The notes beneath the pieces are model-generated. The model made no database searches. It had not been told where the DNA came from and saw only the letters and a list, made by a program, of their open reading frames with translations. 7,800 nt of DNA. Source: Candidatus Dojkabacteria bacterium (GTDB taxonomy: Bacteria; Patescibacteriota; Dojkabacteria; B142; WJKM01). Shown piece by piece: positions 6,064 through 7,800 of this stretch (position 1 is its first letter; the number at the start of each line of letters is the position of its first letter). A program made the translations under genes and the position numbers. Location of the stretch: contig JAGQLH010000062.1 in the NCBI GenBank assembly GCA_020429465.1, positions 1 to 7,800 of the forward strand. Reading direction: 5' to 3'.

Positions 6064-7467
6064 ATGAGTACTTCTGACAATCCATATATTCGTACAATTA
6101 TTACAGATACAAATGCACGATATTTAGGAATTCCTATTGAACAGCTTATGGATAAAGCTGGAAGGGGAATTGCTCAGGAATTAATCAAAAAGTACGGAAA
6201 GACTAAGTCATATACCATTGTATGTGGTATCGGCAATAATGGAGGCGATGGCTTCGCTACTGCGTACTACCTCAAAGATTTAGGTGTGAAAGATATTTAT
6301 GTGTATCTTGTAGGTCGAATAAGCGATCTCAAGTCCGAAGCATCACAAAATTTTTGGGAGAAGATCAAAAAATCTCAAGGTATTACAACTTATTCGGACG
6401 CATATGCGAAGGACATTATCCAAAAGGATGTATCTGTTGAATGTCTTCTAGGGACAGGTATACAGGGGAAACTCCATAAAAGATTCCATGATGTAATTGT
6501 TCGACTCACAAAACAAAGAACAAAAATTGTAGCTGTCGATGTTCCAGCTCCTGGATATAATCCTGACTTTTCTATATCCCTCCTCTATCCGAAATCTGCT
6601 CAAGCTACTGTTGTAGATATTGGTATGCCAAAAGAAGTTGATTTATATGCTGGACCAGGTGAGGTAAAGGCTCTTACTATTCCAAAAGAACATTCATATA
6701 AATCACAAAATGGCGAGTTACTTGTCTTTGGAGGTTCAGATCAGTTTCATGGTGCACCGCTGATGGCTATGAAAGCCGCATCAAAATTAATAGGGTCTGT
6801 TTTTTACTATACCACCCCAGAAAACCGCATGGTAGCTCAAGATATGAAAACCGGACTATCTGAATTCATTATGGTTGATGATAACTCGTTAGAAAAGTAT
6901 GCGAATTATGCAAATGCATTTTTAATAGGTCCTGGACTCGAAGACAATCTTCCTACCAAGGCCTTGGTATCAACACTTTTACGAAACTTTCCTGAAAAGC
7001 CAGTAGTCTTAGATGCATACGCTATATCTGTTGCAACTGATAAAGGACTTCTTAAAAATAGGATACTTACTCCCCATCGTGGCGAATTACGACACCTATT
7101 CGGTGATGAAAATATACAGAAATTGGGAGAAAAAGGATTAGAGGGAAAACTCAAGCGCTTTGCTGTCGAAAATGAATGCTATATCATTCTCAAAGGTCAT
7201 ACAGATATTTTATTCCACAAGAATGGTACTGTAGTTCTTAATAAATCAGGTAATCAAGGGATGGCTAAAGGAGGGACGGGAGATGTTTTAGCTGGTATCA
7301 TTGCTGCTCTCCTAACAAAAAATGATCCATGGACATCAATGAAAGCAGGTACATTTGTAAATGGAAAAGCAGGAGATATTCTTAGTGAGAAGTTTGGCTA
7401 TAATTTTTCTGCAACAGATTTAATCCCAGCGATCCAAGAGACATTCGAATGGGCACGGACATATTAA
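6064..7467 (+). CDS. nnr: Bifunctional NAD(P)H-hydrate epimerase / dehydratase
   Basis: The protein repairs NADHX and NADPHX, damaged hydrated cofactors. The N-terminal YjeF_N domain (about 1-205) interconverts the R and S forms; its signature is GIGNNGGDGFATAYYL (55-70). The C-terminal ribokinase-like domain (about 215-465) dehydrates the S form using ADP or ATP. It shows VFGGSDQFHGAP (221-232), LIGPGL (287-292), LTPHRGEL (335-342), LKGHTD (376-381) and GGTGDVLAG (403-411), with D407 the expected catalytic Asp. At 467 residues it is somewhat shorter than E. coli Nnr (about 515), mainly in the N-terminal domain. Two motifs deviate: the usual DIPSGL reads DVPAPG (159-164) and the usual DADAL reads DAYAI (317-321). 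It lies 5 bp after the exonuclease gene without an SD, so it is probably translated by coupling. Its stop overlaps that of the convergent kinase. Confidence 0.92.
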   Translation: MSTSDNPYIRTIITDTNARYLGIPIEQLMDKAGRGIAQELIKKYGKTKSYTIVCGIGNNGGDGFATAYYLKDLGVKDIYVYLVGRISDLKSEASQNFWEKIKKSQGITTYSDAYAKDIIQKDVSVECLLGTGIQGKLHKRFHDVIVRLTKQRTKIVAVDVPAPGYNPDFSISLLYPKSAQATVVDIGMPKEVDLYAGPGEVKALTIPKEHSYKSQNGELLVFGGSDQFHGAPLMAMKAASKLIGSVFYYTTPENRMVAQDMKTGLSEFIMVDDNSLEKYANYANAFLIGPGLEDNLPTKALVSTLLRNFPEKPVVLDAYAISVATDKGLLKNRILTPHRGELRHLFGDENIQKLGEKGLEGKLKRFAVENECYIILKGHTDILFHKNGTVVLNKSGNQGMAKGGTGDVLAGIIAALLTKNDPWTSMKAGTFVNGKAGDILSEKFGYNFSATDLIPAIQETFEWARTY

Positions 7468-7800
7468 GAACTCGTATTCCTTCGATTCCTATATTCTTCT
7501 ATCAAATCTTTAACACCTTCTTTGCCAACCTCAATTTTTTGTCCAGTATATTTAGGGATTGTAAAGATAAATTTCGAACCTTCACCAAATGTACTCTCTA
7601 CAGATACCGTACCTCCATGCAATTTTATAAGATTAAATGTTACATAAAGCCCTAGTCCTGTCCCGCCTGGACGGACTACATCCGAGTCTGTACTTCCTTC
7701 ACGCACATGTTGCTCTACTCGGTAAAATTTCTTTCCTAACTTCTCTATCTCATTCTCTGGTATACCTACCCCTGTGTCCTCTGCACTAAATACAATATTT
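7464..7800 (-). CDS. Sensor histidine kinase, C-terminal ATPase part (partial)
   Basis: The minus-strand frame is open from the right edge and ends at a TAA (plus 7464-7466); about 112 residues are visible. They are the second half of a HATPase_c domain. The G1 box is FSAEDTGVGIP, the F box is KKFYRVEQ, the G2 box is GGTGLGLYV, and the closing strands are HGGTVSVESTFGEGSKFIFTIP. These bind ATP for autophosphorylation of a histidine that lies, with the N box and sensor region, outside the window. After the domain there is a 28-residue charged tail (GQKIEVGKEG to the end). The signal and partner regulator cannot be told from this fragment. The gene converges on the repair gene; the two stop codons share bases of TTAA (7464-7467), leaving no room for a separate terminator between them. 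Confidence 0.93.
   Translation of the reverse strand, partial: NIVFSAEDTGVGIPENEIEKLGKKFYRVEQHVREGSTDSDVVRPGGTGLGLYVTFNLIKLHGGTVSVESTFGEGSKFIFTIPKYTGQKIEVGKEGVKDLIEEYRNRRNTSS

Noticed and set aside
7449..7655. 68-codon plus-strand frame past the repair gene
   Set aside because: It is the complement of the histidine kinase coding sequence, whose ATPase motifs are unmistakable.
1..7800. CRISPR array, transposon ends, tRNA or rRNA genes
   Set aside because: No spaced short direct repeats, transposase frames, cloverleaf-like or rRNA-like stretches were seen on either strand.

Overview
The window is AT-rich bacterial DNA using the standard stops: one TGA stop, one TAG, the rest TAA, with no in-frame TGA and tryptophan encoded by TGG. 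The gene set includes small membrane-anchored proteins of unknown function, a single-RRM RNA-binding protein, a secreted SLH protein, a YhaM-type exonuclease and a fused NAD(P)HX repair enzyme. Genes are packed tightly, nearly all starts lack a Shine-Dalgarno motif, and several promoters lie very close to start codons. This suggests a small-genome monoderm lineage such as Candidate Phyla Radiation (Patescibacteria). The assignment is an inference; no marker gene is present to prove it.

Layout. 1-92: promoter region, with a weak hint of a divergent gene leaving the left edge. 93-296: small glycine-rich membrane protein. 371-415: long imperfect inverted repeat ending two bases before the next gene. 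418-1706: two-gene operon (DUF2177 membrane protein, then an EamA/DMT-type transporter starting at an overlapping GTG). 1711-1847 on the minus strand: what looks like a small decayed gene. 1933-2526: membrane-anchored protein of unknown family, with a good promoter that predicts a leaderless mRNA. 2527-2893: RRM protein with its own extended -10 promoter, a roughly 100-nt leader and a strong terminator (2918-2946). 3066-4977: DUF4352 anchored protein followed 25 bp later by a secreted protein with two 107-residue repeats and three SLH motifs, closed by a terminator (4995-5033). 5114-7467: yhaM-like exonuclease and bifunctional NAD(P)HX epimerase/dehydratase, 5 bp apart. 7464-7800 on the minus strand: C-terminal ATPase part of a sensor histidine kinase, convergent with the repair gene and overlapping it at a shared TTAA.

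How it fits together. The middle third (1933-4977) encodes three exported or surface-anchored proteins around an RNA-binding protein, and the SLH protein would attach to the cell wall. The right third pairs RNA turnover with cofactor repair, both housekeeping salvage roles. I found no CRISPR array, RNA gene, transposon or recognisable defence system. The points most worth a second look are the duplicated domain of the SLH protein, the inverted repeat before the DUF2177 gene, the structured leader of the RRM gene, and the weakly SD-dependent, partly leaderless initiation pattern.
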